Notes: generated by a model not told the origin, from the letters alone. DNA of 47,929 bases from Kofleriaceae bacterium (GCA_024762925.1 JANTGM010000039.1:1-47929); one strand, 5' to 3'. Counted from the first letter of the stretch, positions 1 through 8,500 are shown. Numbers and translations: made by a program.

Positions 1-8
1 GGGACAAA

Positions 9-92
9 AACTAGCTAACGCTTGCGAGCAAGCGTGGTGTTTCGCGCCTTCGGCGCTGTGGTCTGGTGTTCCACACCAGAAATTAGCTAGTT
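9..92. repeat. Cloverleaf-like nested inverted repeat (four-way junction)
   Basis: A perfect 10-bp outer stem pairs 9-18 (AACTAGCTAA) with 83-92 (TTAGCTAGTT). It encloses three independent perfect hairpins. Hairpin 1 is 19-34, with CGCTTG pairing CAAGCG around a CGAG loop. Hairpin 2 is 44-56, with GCGCC pairing GGCGC around TTC. Hairpin 3 is 62-80, with TCTGGTGT pairing ACACCAGA around TCC. Together they fold like a cloverleaf. It is not a tRNA: there is no TTCRANNC T-loop and no anticodon-sized loop. It lies downstream of the leftward UvrA-like gene, so it could be a transcription-end structure, a small structured RNA or a DNA cruciform. The pairing is seen directly; the function is unknown. 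Confidence 0.7.
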
Positions 93-185
93 CGCGTATC
101 TCATAACCACTGGCCGAGGGCCCGAGCTGCAACCAGGAGCGAGAGGGCAGGCATAGTGGCTCTACGGCAAGGTTTCGCGACGCCA

Positions 186-200
186 ATCTGCGCCGCAGAT
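186..200. repeat. Perfect 15-bp palindrome
   Basis: ATCTGCG and CGCAGAT flank a single central C. This is a fourth short hairpin within 200 bp of the cloverleaf, in the same noncoding stretch downstream of the UvrA-like gene. No gene is supported between 1 and 249. It may be part of the same structured 3' region, or a protein-binding site. Confidence 0.45.
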
Positions 201-249
201 CGGGACTCAGACGCTCGTTCCGCGTTCGCCCAGCGCTTGCGAGTTGTTC

Positions 250-1467
250 TTACTCGGAGTCCTCCGACGACTCATGTGTGCGAAGCTCAATGCACCCAGT
301 CTCGCTTGCGGTTTGGAGCACGAACTCCACATCAGCCGCAGCACTTGCATCTGGATGTTCATCCACCATCAAGATGGAATCTCCCTGCGCGACGCGCTCT
401 CGAATCAAACGCAAAGTGCCCTTGCGCACCTCACCAGACAACCCAAAGAGCGGTGCTTGCAGTGTGTAGATCGCACTCTGTAGATCGCTTCCCAGAACTT
501 CTCCGAGTCGCAGTTGGCGAGCAGCGTCAGGTTTGAGCCGAGCCGCACGGCCACCAAGCAACTCTGAAGCGAGCCCAAGGGAATGCGCTATGCGAAGTCG
601 CTTGGCGCATTGGGAACGGAATCGCTTCGCTTCAGCAGCGCCCTGCGTCTCACTGATAGCCGCGATGTGCCTTGGCAACTCAGCTAGCGGGGTTTGGTGA
701 AGCCGAGCAAGGTTCACACCACCCTTAGCGCTTGACCGTGTCGGCCCATCGAGCCCGGTCCGGCCGCATTCAATGCAGTCTCGCCATGCAATGTACTTTG
801 ACAAATCCGCCAGACTCTCCTGTCCCCGCCCTTCCCCTGCCTTGCGGATCCTCCACTCAACATCATGCACAACGCCCTTGTAGTTGCTCTCTGGGCAACC
901 GTGCAGCACTACTTCTTGCATGGCTTGGCCAAGTGATGCCCAGGGACGTTGCATATCCAACCCAATCCGGGCAGCCAACGACTCAAGTACCCCCAGATGA
1001 AACTTAGAGTTTCTCTTAGCCCATGGGCCAATCGCACCTGCAGCAAGGCTGCGTTTGGGATCTGTAATCAGGGCTTCCAATGCAACTTCCGCCCGCTCTC
1101 CAGCTCCGTTGCAGGCCTCGCAACTCCCCGGCTGCAGGCAGCCCAGTGCGCGTTCGAATAGCGGCAGTATCCCCAAGACATCTCCGACTCGGCTTCCGTC
1201 CGGCCACGTGGCGTCTTCATGCCGAAAGACAAACGTGGGCCTTAGCCCCTCTACGCTGCCCGATTCCCTCGTCGCGAGCCTGCCAACAGCAGGCAACCAT
1301 GTTGGCGAGAGCAACGGTGCCATCTGCCTCTGCGCTTCGGCGGCAATCAGCCCAAAGACAAGCCGCGATGCTTCATCGCCGCCTGGACTCGTGATTACGA
1401 CAAGCGACTCCAGCGGTATCTCAAACTCGAGCGACCCAAGTGCGCCGATCAATCGCAGACAAGGCAT
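250..1467 (-). CDS. Degenerate half-UvrA-like protein (ATPase motifs lost)
   Basis: 405 aa. The protein follows the first ABC half of UvrA from end to end but with major losses. The N-terminus (residues 4-50: FEIPLESLVVIT, then AAEAQRQ) matches the UvrA start up to the Walker A strand. Where UvrA has GLSGSGKSS this protein has SPGGDEASR (27-35), so the P-loop lysine is gone. Residues 91-125 (SRVGDVLGILPLFERA, then CEAC at 116-119) match the UvrA stretch STVGTVTEIYDYLRLLFAR joined directly to the later CxxC, so the UvrB-binding region and the first zinc half are deleted. Residues 126-235 match the insertion domain (ITDPKRSLAAGAIGPW) and end in a second CxxC (231-234). The ABC signature is replaced (LKPDAARQ, about 311-318) and the Walker B DE becomes QA (IYTLQAP). 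The H-loop histidine (DEH) is kept. UvrA homology is certain to my eye; loss of ATPase activity follows from the missing residues. The intact ORF argues against simple decay. The start fits the UvrA N-terminus. Confidence 0.75.
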   Translation of the reverse strand: MPCLRLIGALGSLEFEIPLESLVVITSPGGDEASRLVFGLIAAEAQRQMAPLLSPTWLPAVGRLATRESGSVEGLRPTFVFRHEDATWPDGSRVGDVLGILPLFERALGCLQPGSCEACNGAGERAEVALEALITDPKRSLAAGAIGPWAKRNSKFHLGVLESLAARIGLDMQRPWASLGQAMQEVVLHGCPESNYKGVVHDVEWRIRKAGEGRGQESLADLSKYIAWRDCIECGRTGLDGPTRSSAKGGVNLARLHQTPLAELPRHIAAISETQGAAEAKRFRSQCAKRLRIAHSLGLASELLGGRAARLKPDAARQLRLGEVLGSDLQSAIYTLQAPLFGLSGEVRKGTLRLIRERVAQGDSILMVDEHPDASAAADVEFVLQTASETGCIELRTHESSEDSE

Positions 1468-1748
1468 AGGCGCCGTCTATATGCCCAGCATCGCCACAGC
1501 GCCAGAGCTAGGGCGCGATTCATGCGGTTTACGGGTATTGAGCACGCAAGCTGACCATCGCGCTCACGAAGCTGGATCAAGAACTCGTGTCGGGGCCAGA
1601 ATGGTTGATCGATGATCGCGACGGGAGTTCGTTCACTGGCAAGGCGCGAACAACGACCTTGCTGGGGCAAGGGAGGCGCTGAGCAACGCTGAGCCGAAGG
1701 CGTCCAGAGCGCGAAGAACCAGCGCGAGCAAGACGTTTGAATCTGCCT

Positions 1749-2630
1749 CTACCGAACGCTGACTCGTCTATCAGGACGGCGGTACTCAACAAGCTCAAGC
1801 CTTAGGTCACCATATTCGGTCTTGGCCATGACGAGCAACGGCAGTCGCGAAGCGTCGTCACTAATCCAAACACTGTAGTTGCGCGGCTTCTTTTTCTTGA
1901 GGTCACCAAGGCCACGAGTCATGCGCTGTGCCACGCCGTCGATGCGGATTGCCGGACGGCGTCCCATGGCGGTGGTGATGGTTTCGTGCGCTCCAACCCG
2001 CATGGAACTTCTCCAGAGTCGTCGTCCACTGAGCAAGAAGAAGGACTGCTCATCCCCATCCTCAGGATCCCAAGCTCGCAAGCGCCCAAGCACGGCATGT
2101 GCGTCAAAGGCGTAGGCATCGGCTGGCAATCGCTGTACTGCACGCTGCATCTTGCCGTTCCGGGGCTTGTAGTCGATGGAAAATGGTCCGGCCTCACCGC
2201 CGCCGAGATTGGTCCTGATGGAGGCTTCCTTCTTGCCGAACTTCGACTCCGCTTCGTGCTTGAGAACCACGCCATCATCTAGGTCAACCCAGGTAAAAAT
2301 CTGATCGCGAACTTCTTTGATGGCAACCAATAGGCCAGCACTCTGCACCAAGGACTGGATGACAACCGCAGATCGGCCATCAATGATGCCAGGTTCTCCA
2401 ACGCCAAGAACGGCAGTTCCACCGAGCACCCCCCGAAGCGATATGTCAAATGACATGGTTTCGCCGGGAATGAAGAAGCTCGATGAGGCCTGCATCGTCT
2501 GCTCCGGCAGCTCTTTTGGCAGCTCAATCGACTCCACAGCGAGCGCAGATTGGGAGTTGGCTCCGCAAGCGCCGAGCCCCAAGAGCAATGCTCCCATGAC
2601 AGCCATCCGCCTGAAATGAACCCTACTCAC
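1749..2630 (-). CDS. DUF3108 family lipoprotein
   Basis: 293 aa. It begins with a lipoprotein signal peptide: basic n-region, MGALLLGLGAC lipobox with cysteine near residue 22. The body has the DUF3108 pattern: an opening FxxPGE...F.I.LRGVLGG, a central segment on conversion of stored strain into a processed value (DYKPRNGKM, then LPADAYAFDAHAVLGRLRAW) and the closing R.YSVWISDD.SRLPL. DUF3108 proteins are envelope beta-rich proteins of unknown function. The GTG start at 2630 is preceded by AGGAG at good spacing; an ATG eight codons inside is the alternative. It is divergent from pdxA with about 100 bp between. Anchoring in the outer or inner membrane on the periplasmic side is inferred from the lipobox. 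Confidence 0.8.
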   Translation of the reverse strand: MSRVHFRRMAVMGALLLGLGACGANSQSALAVESIELPKELPEQTMQASSSFFIPGETMSFDISLRGVLGGTAVLGVGEPGIIDGRSAVVIQSLVQSAGLLVAIKEVRDQIFTWVDLDDGVVLKHEAESKFGKKEASIRTNLGGGEAGPFSIDYKPRNGKMQRAVQRLPADAYAFDAHAVLGRLRAWDPEDGDEQSFFLLSGRRLWRSSMRVGAHETITTAMGRRPAIRIDGVAQRMTRGLGDLKKKKPRNYSVWISDDASRLPLLVMAKTEYGDLRLELVEYRRPDRRVSVR

Positions 2631-2728
2631 AATGCTCCTGGTATAAGGGTGACCGAGCCAGGGTGTCCTTGCAAGTGTTTGTGATCACGCACTGCAGCAT
2701 CGGCTGGCCCCCCTCTAGACCTAAGTTC

Positions 2729-3739
2729 ATGACTTCCCACTCCTCCTCCAAAGCGGCCGCCTTCTCCAAACGCTCCAGAATCGGGATAACCCTTGGTGAT
2801 CCATCGGGAATTGGCCCCGAGATCGTTGCTAAGGCACTTTGCTCGCGGTCAGCAGAAGAGCTGTCCCGAATCGTGGTTTTTGGTGAAGAATTCATCCTGG
2901 CTCAGCAATGGGACGCACAGAACGCTCATCCCATACAACGACCTTCGACCATTTCTCCCCACATCTTGAGCGCGGAGGATCTGCAGTTGGGACGCCCAAA
3001 TGCCAAAACAGCGAGAGCCCAAGTCGCATATTTACAGGCAGCACTGGCAGCGGCCCAAGCTGGTCAGATTGCGGGCCTTGCAACGGCACCGATCAGCAAG
3101 ACCCAGGCGATGATGGCCGGTTTCGATTTTCCTGGCCACACAGAATTTCTCTGTGACGGCCTTGGAGCCGAGGCTGTGGCGATGATGTTTGCCGGCCCCA
3201 CGCTCAACGTTGTACTCGCAACGGTTCACGAGGCTTTAGCTGACTTGCCAACCGCTCTTACGACTGACCGGGTGGCGAGTGCGATCGTGCTCGCGGCTAG
3301 AGCCATGCAAGCAGACTTTGGCGTGCCTTGTCCGCGCATCGGCGTCCTTGGTTTGAACCCGCACGCCGGAGAAGACGGGAATTTCGGTAATGAAGAAGAG
3401 CGCGTGATTCGTCCCGCGATGAGGGTGGCATTAGAACAACTCTCAGAGTCGGTAATTCTCGAAGGCCCCCTGGTTCCCGATGCAGCCTTCCGCATGTCCT
3501 ACGACTGCTTCGTCGCCATGTATCACGATCAGGGGCTCATTCCCGTGAAACTCACCGACTTCGATGAGGCGGTCAACACCACGCTTGGCTTGCCCATTGT
3601 GCGCACCTCACCTGACCACGGCGTTGCCTACGACATTGCGGGGCAAGGCATTGCTCGCGCCACAAGCATGCAAGCGGCAATTGATCTTGCCTTTCGACTT
3701 GTGGATCAGCGAGAGACCAAGCGCGCCATCGAGTCGTAG
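2729..3739 (+). CDS. pdxA: 4-hydroxythreonine-4-phosphate dehydrogenase PdxA
   Basis: 336 aa, the usual length for PdxA. The enzyme oxidises 4-phosphohydroxy-L-threonine with NAD in the DXP-dependent pathway to pyridoxal phosphate. Seen directly: the N-terminal GDPSGIGPE loop, the metal-ligand histidine in FPGHTEFL, LGLNPHAGE, the second metal histidine in MYHDQGLIPVKL, and RTSPDHGVAYDIAGQG with the third. The reading frame stays open upstream to a GTG at 2663, but homology begins just after the ATG at 2729, so I prefer that start. Its 3' end overlaps the convergent PP2C gene by 34 bp. No other pyridoxine gene is nearby. Confidence 0.95.
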   Translation: MTSHSSSKAAAFSKRSRIGITLGDPSGIGPEIVAKALCSRSAEELSRIVVFGEEFILAQQWDAQNAHPIQRPSTISPHILSAEDLQLGRPNAKTARAQVAYLQAALAAAQAGQIAGLATAPISKTQAMMAGFDFPGHTEFLCDGLGAEAVAMMFAGPTLNVVLATVHEALADLPTALTTDRVASAIVLAARAMQADFGVPCPRIGVLGLNPHAGEDGNFGNEEERVIRPAMRVALEQLSESVILEGPLVPDAAFRMSYDCFVAMYHDQGLIPVKLTDFDEAVNTTLGLPIVRTSPDHGVAYDIAGQGIARATSMQAAIDLAFRLVDQRETKRAIES

Positions 3740-4899
3740 AGCACAACACCCAAGTCCGGTGCGTCATCACATAACTCGACAAAGTCGTTTCGCCGAAGCA
3801 TCAAGAGATACGAGTCTTGTCGTGCAATCAGTTCCGCCTCAGAGACCACGGTCTGCTGCAAGAGCGCTTCGGGCAAGATGACATCACCAGGCTTTGCTTG
3901 CACACCAGAGCCCGAGACTTCCCCTTCGAGAACGATATACGCGACTCGATCCTCGAGTGCTACTCGTGGCACGACCTTGCCTTCACGGTATGTGCGTGGA
4001 GTGGTGATGCGCAGAGCGCGAAGCACTTGCTGCGGACTGAGCCCCGCAAAGAGCGGACACGAGGCAAGAGCTTCCTTGTGGCTGTCGCGTTGCGCCTTGG
4101 GCATTTCCGTCGTGCCCGCCTCCATGACTTTGACAACGATGCAGGTTGCGTTGTCGGCGCCTCCCCGCTCGAGCGCCATATCAACCAGACTCTGTGCCGC
4201 TCGCGAAGGGCTGGGCGCATTCACAACGACCTGCCCCACCTCGACCTCACTCAAGTAGTCGTGAACGCCATCGGAGCACAACACCAACCGGTCCCCGGAA
4301 AAGAGCGGCACCACAAAGGTCGTCACGCGAGTGTCTTCAGCCATGCCTAGAGCATTGGTTAGAACGCCTTTCCAACGCTCCGGCTCCGGACCGGGAATTC
4401 CGCGGTCAATGCCCGCTGCCCGCAAGCGAGAGGAAATCGTGTGGTCTTCGGATAGCAACACGGGGATGCGATCGCGAACGAGATAGGCGCGCGAATCGCC
4501 GGCATGGGCAAAGAGCGCCTCGCCACCAGCGATTAGAAACCCTGTGAGCGTCGTGCCCATGCCCTTTTTCGCCTCGTCCTCAGCTCCAAGAGCCACAATC
4601 GCTTCATGTGCCGAGAGAACTCCTTTGCGCAGGCTCGCCAAAAGTTCCTTGCGACGATCAATATCCCCCTTGCCGATGTACTCGCGGGCTTGCGCCTGAA
4701 TCGAGGCACTGCGCCAACTCGTAGCGACTCCATCGACAGCCATCTTGCTGGCAACTTCGCCGGCCGCGTGACCGCCCATTCCATCGGCGACTAGGAAGAC
4801 CATCGTGTCGATGTCCACAACATATGAGTCTTCGTTGTGGTCGCGCACCCTTCCTACGTGGCTCAACCCCGAGGCAAGAACTGTACTCAAAGCCGCCAT
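3706..4899 (-). CDS. PP2C-type Ser/Thr phosphatase fused to a cyclic-nucleotide-binding-like domain
   Basis: 397 aa from the ATG at 4899; an upstream in-frame start at 4998 would run through the mgtE leader and lacks homology. The first ~245 residues form a PP2C (PPM) phosphatase: RDHNEDS near the N-terminus, VADGMGGHAAGE with metal-binding aspartate, a central HAGDSRAY, SEDHT, and the C-terminal CSDGVHDYL and GGADNATCIVV. The last ~120 residues (from about CPLFAGLSPQQVLRAL) look like a cNMP-binding/Crp-type beta-roll with a truncated phosphate-binding cassette, so nucleotide binding is uncertain. It probably reverses Hanks-kinase phosphorylation in the cytoplasm; two such kinases are encoded in this window. 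It is divergent from mgtE and overlaps the pdxA end. Confidence 0.88.
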   Translation of the reverse strand: MAALSTVLASGLSHVGRVRDHNEDSYVVDIDTMVFLVADGMGGHAAGEVASKMAVDGVATSWRSASIQAQAREYIGKGDIDRRKELLASLRKGVLSAHEAIVALGAEDEAKKGMGTTLTGFLIAGGEALFAHAGDSRAYLVRDRIPVLLSEDHTISSRLRAAGIDRGIPGPEPERWKGVLTNALGMAEDTRVTTFVVPLFSGDRLVLCSDGVHDYLSEVEVGQVVVNAPSPSRAAQSLVDMALERGGADNATCIVVKVMEAGTTEMPKAQRDSHKEALASCPLFAGLSPQQVLRALRITTPRTYREGKVVPRVALEDRVAYIVLEGEVSGSGVQAKPGDVILPEALLQQTVVSEAELIARQDSYLLMLRRNDFVELCDDAPDLGVVLYDSMARLVSR

Positions 4900-4998
4900 C
4901 TCTTTGTTGTGGGCATAGGAAAACGCTATCCTCAGGCCGAAGCCAATCGCTTCAGTCTTAGCGGCGACGATCGTACCTTTAGCTCCCAAGGAATCCAA

Positions 4999-6360
4999 AT
5001 GGAGACCACCACACGGCTGCTGCTACCAGAAGTAGTTGAAGCGCTTGAAACCGACCCTTCGCAATTGTTGAGCCTCACCGGCGAGCTGCACCCCGCAGAC
5101 TTGGCCGACATGGCGCAGGCACTGGATACTGAACTGCGTTTGCGTCTCTTCACAATCCTGCCAGCCGACCTCTGTGCGGATATCTTGGAACATTGCGACG
5201 AAGAGAAGCGCACCGAGATTTTTGTGCCCCTGGTTTCAAGCGCTCCGAGTACTGCGCTGGCCATCATCGACACAATGGCGGCCGATGATCGCGTCGACAT
5301 GCTTGCCGAGCTAAGCCAAGAGATGCGACGCAAGGTGTTGGCTGGTCTAGACGATGACGAAGCGAAGGACATCCGCCAGCTTCTCGCCTATAAGGAAAGT
5401 TCTGCTGGTGCGTTAATGACCACCGACTTTGTGGCGCTCTCCGCTGACACAACCTGCGAAGGTGCGATTGAGGAAATTCGGGTCATCGCGCAGGAAATGG
5501 AGACCATCTATCAAGCCTATGCTGTCGACCCAAATTCAACGCTGCTGGGCGTCATTTCGCTTCGCGACCTCGTGACATCTCCAAAGAGCGCCACTCTCGC
5601 CGAGATCATGAATCCCAACATCATCACCACAACTGCCACCGACGATCAGGAAGAGGTCGTTCGCCTCATTGCCAAGTACGACCTGCTCGCCCTGCCGGTT
5701 GTCGACAGCAATCATCGCATCGTTGGCATTATCACCGTCGATGACGCAATTGATGTAGTCGAAGAAGAAGCAACCGAGGATGTGCAGAAGCTTGGCGCGA
5801 TTGATCCGCTGGATGCGTCCTACTTGGCAACACCAATCCTCGACTTGATCCGAGCTCGTCTGCCCTGGCTCGTTGTGCTTTTCTTGGCGGTGCTCGCCAC
5901 GCCCTTTGTTCTTGAGCGCTACACCCAGATGCACCCGGCGGCGATCATGCTCAGCTGGTTTGTTCCGCTAATTATTTCGTCGGGCGGCAACTCGGGCACA
6001 CAGAGTGCCTCACTGATTATTCGCGCGCTTGCACTAGGAAAGATTTCCCCAGCTCACACCCAAAAGGTGCTTTGGCGTGAAATGCGCGTTGGGCTCGCCC
6101 TTGGCATTGCGCTCGCGTGTGTGGGCGTTGCTGCTGTCATGGCCCGAGAAGCCACTCGCATAGGTGGGCTCGCGCTAACCATTGCCTGTGCGCTCGTCGC
6201 CGTGGTCACTGTTGGCGCCCTGCTTGGAAGTGGGGTACCGCTGCTGCTACAGCGCCTTGGCATTGACCCCGCGGTTTCCTCCACTCCGTTCATCGCATCG
6301 ATCGTCGACGTCACAGGGCTCGTGATCTACTTCGAGATTGCGAACATCTTTTTGGTGTGA
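4999..6360 (+). CDS. mgtE: Magnesium channel/transporter MgtE
   Basis: 453 aa, standard length. The ATG at 4999 has AAGGA six bases upstream; the frame is open further 5' but only over the PP2C promoter region. Order of domains: N-terminal superhelical MgtE_N domain (about 1-125, LHPADLADMAQ), paired CBS domains (about 130-255, with AGALMTTDFVAL and IMNPNIITTT), then a five-helix membrane domain starting near residue 280. SGGNSGTQSASLIIRALALG and STPFIASIVDVTGLVIYF are the conserved pore segments, including the aspartate of the selectivity region. The family passes Mg2+ inward and is gated by Mg2+ bound to the cytosolic domains. It is convergent with the response regulator, 35 bp apart. Confidence 0.95.
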   Translation: METTTRLLLPEVVEALETDPSQLLSLTGELHPADLADMAQALDTELRLRLFTILPADLCADILEHCDEEKRTEIFVPLVSSAPSTALAIIDTMAADDRVDMLAELSQEMRRKVLAGLDDDEAKDIRQLLAYKESSAGALMTTDFVALSADTTCEGAIEEIRVIAQEMETIYQAYAVDPNSTLLGVISLRDLVTSPKSATLAEIMNPNIITTTATDDQEEVVRLIAKYDLLALPVVDSNHRIVGIITVDDAIDVVEEEATEDVQKLGAIDPLDASYLATPILDLIRARLPWLVVLFLAVLATPFVLERYTQMHPAAIMLSWFVPLIISSGGNSGTQSASLIIRALALGKISPAHTQKVLWREMRVGLALGIALACVGVAAVMAREATRIGGLALTIACALVAVVTVGALLGSGVPLLLQRLGIDPAVSSTPFIASIVDVTGLVIYFEIANIFLV

Positions 6361-6395
6361 CGCCGCTTGTGAACCCTTTTCTCTTGTAGAACGAA

Positions 6396-7094
6396 CTAGC
6401 GCATCTTGTAGCCAACGTTGCGAACAGTCGCGATGAGTCCCCCCGTGCCGCTGGCCGAAGAGGAGCTTCCGAGCTTTGCACGGACGCGCCGCACGTGAAT
6501 ATCCACAGTGCGAGTACCACCACCATACTCGTATCCCCAGACTCTTTGTAAGAGTTGTTCTCTACTAAAGACACGCCCCCGGTGTTGCGCAAGAAAGCGG
6601 AGCAGTTCGAACTCTTGGTGGGTAAACTCGATGCGCCGTCCGCCCAAGTGCACTTCGTACCCCGCAACATCAATCACCAAAGCCCCAACCTTGATAACCT
6701 CTTCGGAACCAAAGGCGGCAGCCTTCCAGTCCAATTGCCTCAGTCGCGCATAGAGTTCGGCCGGCACAATGGGGGCGAGCACAAAGTCATCAAACCCCTG
6801 CGAGAAGTCGATGGCGGTTAGCCGAGCCACTGTTGCTACAAGCAGCGTCGGTGTCTCGGCCAGAGGTTCGAAGTCGCTCAAGATCCGGTGGGCCCGCTTG
6901 CCCAGTCCAATGTTGTCCCGAGCGTCGACCACGACAATGGTCGGGGGTGCCTGAATCACACTCTGTGCATCGAGATCACCTAGATCGAAGCGAGCACGAG
7001 TCACCCGACAACCCAAGTCTTCTAGAATGCATGAGGCACTATCGGGGTCACTCCCGGAGCTTTCCGGGTCAGCGCACAGAACGACTGCCCTCAC
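6396..7094 (-). CDS. OmpR/PhoB-type response regulator with an atypical receiver
   Basis: 232 aa, GTG start. The C-terminal ~100 residues are a clear winged-helix trans_reg_C domain (EFTHQEFELLRFLAQ, SREQLLQRVWGYEY, RTVDIHVRRVRAKLG, ending VRNVGYKMR). The N-terminal ~120 residues have a receiver-like fold pattern with a candidate phospho-acceptor aspartate in IVVVDARD. The acidic pair near the N-terminus is reduced (LCADPES), and the usual KP signature after strand 5 is AP (FVLAPIVP). Canonical phosphorylation is therefore doubtful. No histidine kinase is adjacent. It is divergent from clpX with 73 bp between, so it could act on that shared region. Confidence 0.85.
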   Translation of the reverse strand: MRAVVLCADPESSGSDPDSASCILEDLGCRVTRARFDLGDLDAQSVIQAPPTIVVVDARDNIGLGKRAHRILSDFEPLAETPTLLVATVARLTAIDFSQGFDDFVLAPIVPAELYARLRQLDWKAAAFGSEEVIKVGALVIDVAGYEVHLGGRRIEFTHQEFELLRFLAQHRGRVFSREQLLQRVWGYEYGGGTRTVDIHVRRVRAKLGSSSSASGTGGLIATVRNVGYKMR

Positions 7095-7167
7095 ATCATG
7101 CAGGATGCCGGATTGACATGCTGCGTCAAGAGGACTTGAGCAGAAAAATCAGATTCAGTACACAAGA

Positions 7168-8445
7168 GTGATCGATTGGCAGCAAGCAGACTTTGCACCT
7201 GTCGTTCCGCCAAGCCTCATGCCACAATTAGACGAGATGGAAGAGTTTCACTGCTCCTTCTGCGGCAAGCAACGCAGAGAAGTTCGCAAGCTGATCAGCG
7301 GACCCCGGGTGTTCATCTGTGATGAATGCGTAAAACTATGCAACGACATCCTTGAAAAAGAGGAAGCCTCTGAACGGCCTAGCTACCCGCCGCCAACGGA
7401 GATTGTCGAAGACCTTGATCGCTACGTTGTCGGCCAAGCAGACGCCAAGCGCGCACTCTCCGTTGCGGTTTACAACCACTACAAGCGAATTGGTTCGCGT
7501 GGCAAGTCGAGCGATGTCGAGCTCCAAAAGGGCAACATCCTGCTGCTCGGGCCAACGGGTTGCGGCAAGACTCTGCTTGCACAAACGCTCGCTCGCAAGC
7601 TCAACGTGCCATTCGCAATTGCCGATGCCACAACACTCACCGAGGCCGGCTACGTTGGTGAAGATGTCGAGAGCGTATTGAAAGCACTCTTCCGGGCCGC
7701 TGGCGGCGACATCGAGAAGACAGGTCGCGGCATCCTTTGCATTGACGAGATTGACAAGATCGCCAGAAAAGGCGGTGGCCCTTCCCCGACACGCGATGTA
7801 TCGGGCGAAGGCGTGCAGCAAGCCCTTCTCAAGTTGCTCGAAGGCAAGAATGCGACGATTACGCCTGATGGCGCTCGCAACCGTCCACAGCAGGAACTCA
7901 TCCAGATCAACACGATCGACATTCTCTTCATTTGCACGGGCGCCTTTAATGGACTCGAAGACATCGTCCGCAGCCGCACAAGCCAGAAGGACATGGGCTT
8001 TGGCGCTGTCATTGGAACGCAGGATGATGATCGGGACGCTCTGCGTGCGCTGGCTCGCCACGAGGACCTCATCAAGTTCGGCATGATTCCCGAATTCATG
8101 GGACGACTGCCAATCATTGTCTCCTGTAAGGAGCTCGACGTTGAATCGCTCAGTGAGGTGCTTTGGCGGCCGCGAAACGCCCTCACACGACAGTATCAGC
8201 GCCTCTTCGAAATGGAGAATGTGAAGCTCACATTCACCGAGGATGCACTGACAGCTGTCGCCGAAATTGCTCATGGTCGAAAGTCTGGAGCTCGCGGCCT
8301 GCGGGCAATCCTCGAGGAAATGATGCTCGATGTGATGTACGAGCTGCCCTCCATGGACAACGTCAAAGAGTGCATTTTCACACGTGAGACGGTGACAGGC
8401 GAAGCCAAGCCCGAGCTTGTGTTTGAAGAGCAAGCTGCGTCGTAG
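7168..8445 (+). CDS. clpX: ATP-dependent Clp protease ATP-binding subunit ClpX
   Basis: 425 aa. ClpX is the AAA+ unfoldase that feeds substrates to ClpP. Seen directly: an N-terminal zinc domain (CSFCGKQ...CDECVKLC), Walker A GPTGCGKT, pore loop [10 protein letters not shown], Walker B CIDEIDK, the ClpP-contacting IGF-type loop as MGF ([10 protein letters not shown]), and sensor 2 [10 protein letters not shown]. The GTG at 7168 gives an N-terminal extension of 17-23 residues relative to the internal ATGs at 7219 and 7237; none has a clear ribosome-binding site, so the start is uncertain. clpP and lon are not beside it, which differs from the common clpP-clpX order. The last codons are duplicated downstream (see the repeat at 8431). 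Confidence 0.95.
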   Translation: MIDWQQADFAPVVPPSLMPQLDEMEEFHCSFCGKQRREVRKLISGPRVFICDECVKLCNDILEKEEASERPSYPPPTEIVEDLDRYVVGQADAKRALSVAVYNHYKRIGSRGKSSDVELQKGNILLLGPTGCGKTLLAQTLARKLNVPFAIADATTLTEAGYVGEDVESVLKALFRAAGGDIEKTGRGILCIDEIDKIARKGGGPSPTRDVSGEGVQQALLKLLEGKNATITPDGARNRPQQELIQINTIDILFICTGAFNGLEDIVRSRTSQKDMGFGAVIGTQDDDRDALRALARHEDLIKFGMIPEFMGRLPIIVSCKELDVESLSEVLWRPRNALTRQYQRLFEMENVKLTFTEDALTAVAEIAHGRKSGARGLRAILEEMMLDVMYELPSMDNVKECIFTRETVTGEAKPELVFEEQAAS

Positions 8446-8485
8446 GAAGCAACGCGCTCAAGCAACGCGCTCAAGCTGCGTCGTA
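8431..8485. repeat. Duplicated clpX 3' end with a nested 13-bp tandem repeat
   Basis: The 14 bp CAAGCTGCGTCGTA at 8431-8444, which encode the last residues of ClpX and most of its stop codon, recur exactly at 8472-8485. Between them a 13-bp unit, GCAACGCGCTCAA, is repeated twice in tandem (8449-8474). The repeat lies in the short convergent gap between clpX and the HEAT-repeat gene. It looks like local duplication by slippage or recombination. Confidence 0.85.
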
Positions 8486-8500
8486 CACTCCACTACGCGG

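Noticed and set aside
9-92. tRNA gene
   Set aside because: The overall shape is cloverleaf-like, but loops are 3-4 bases and there is no T-loop consensus, anticodon loop or CCA-type acceptor.
156-536. Plus-strand ORF of 126 aa at the left end
   Set aside because: It is antisense to the UvrA-like gene, with no domain and no ribosome-binding site.
250-1467. Functional UvrA excision nuclease subunit
   Set aside because: It is less than half the usual length and lacks the P-loop lysine, the signature and the Walker B acidic residues.
1468-1748. Small minus-strand ORFs between the UvrA-like and DUF3108 genes
   Set aside because: They overlap each other and the DUF3108 end, and show no signal peptide or conserved pattern.
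7336-8433. 365-aa antisense ORF inside clpX
   Set aside because: It is a long open frame opposite a highly conserved gene; its sequence has no family features.
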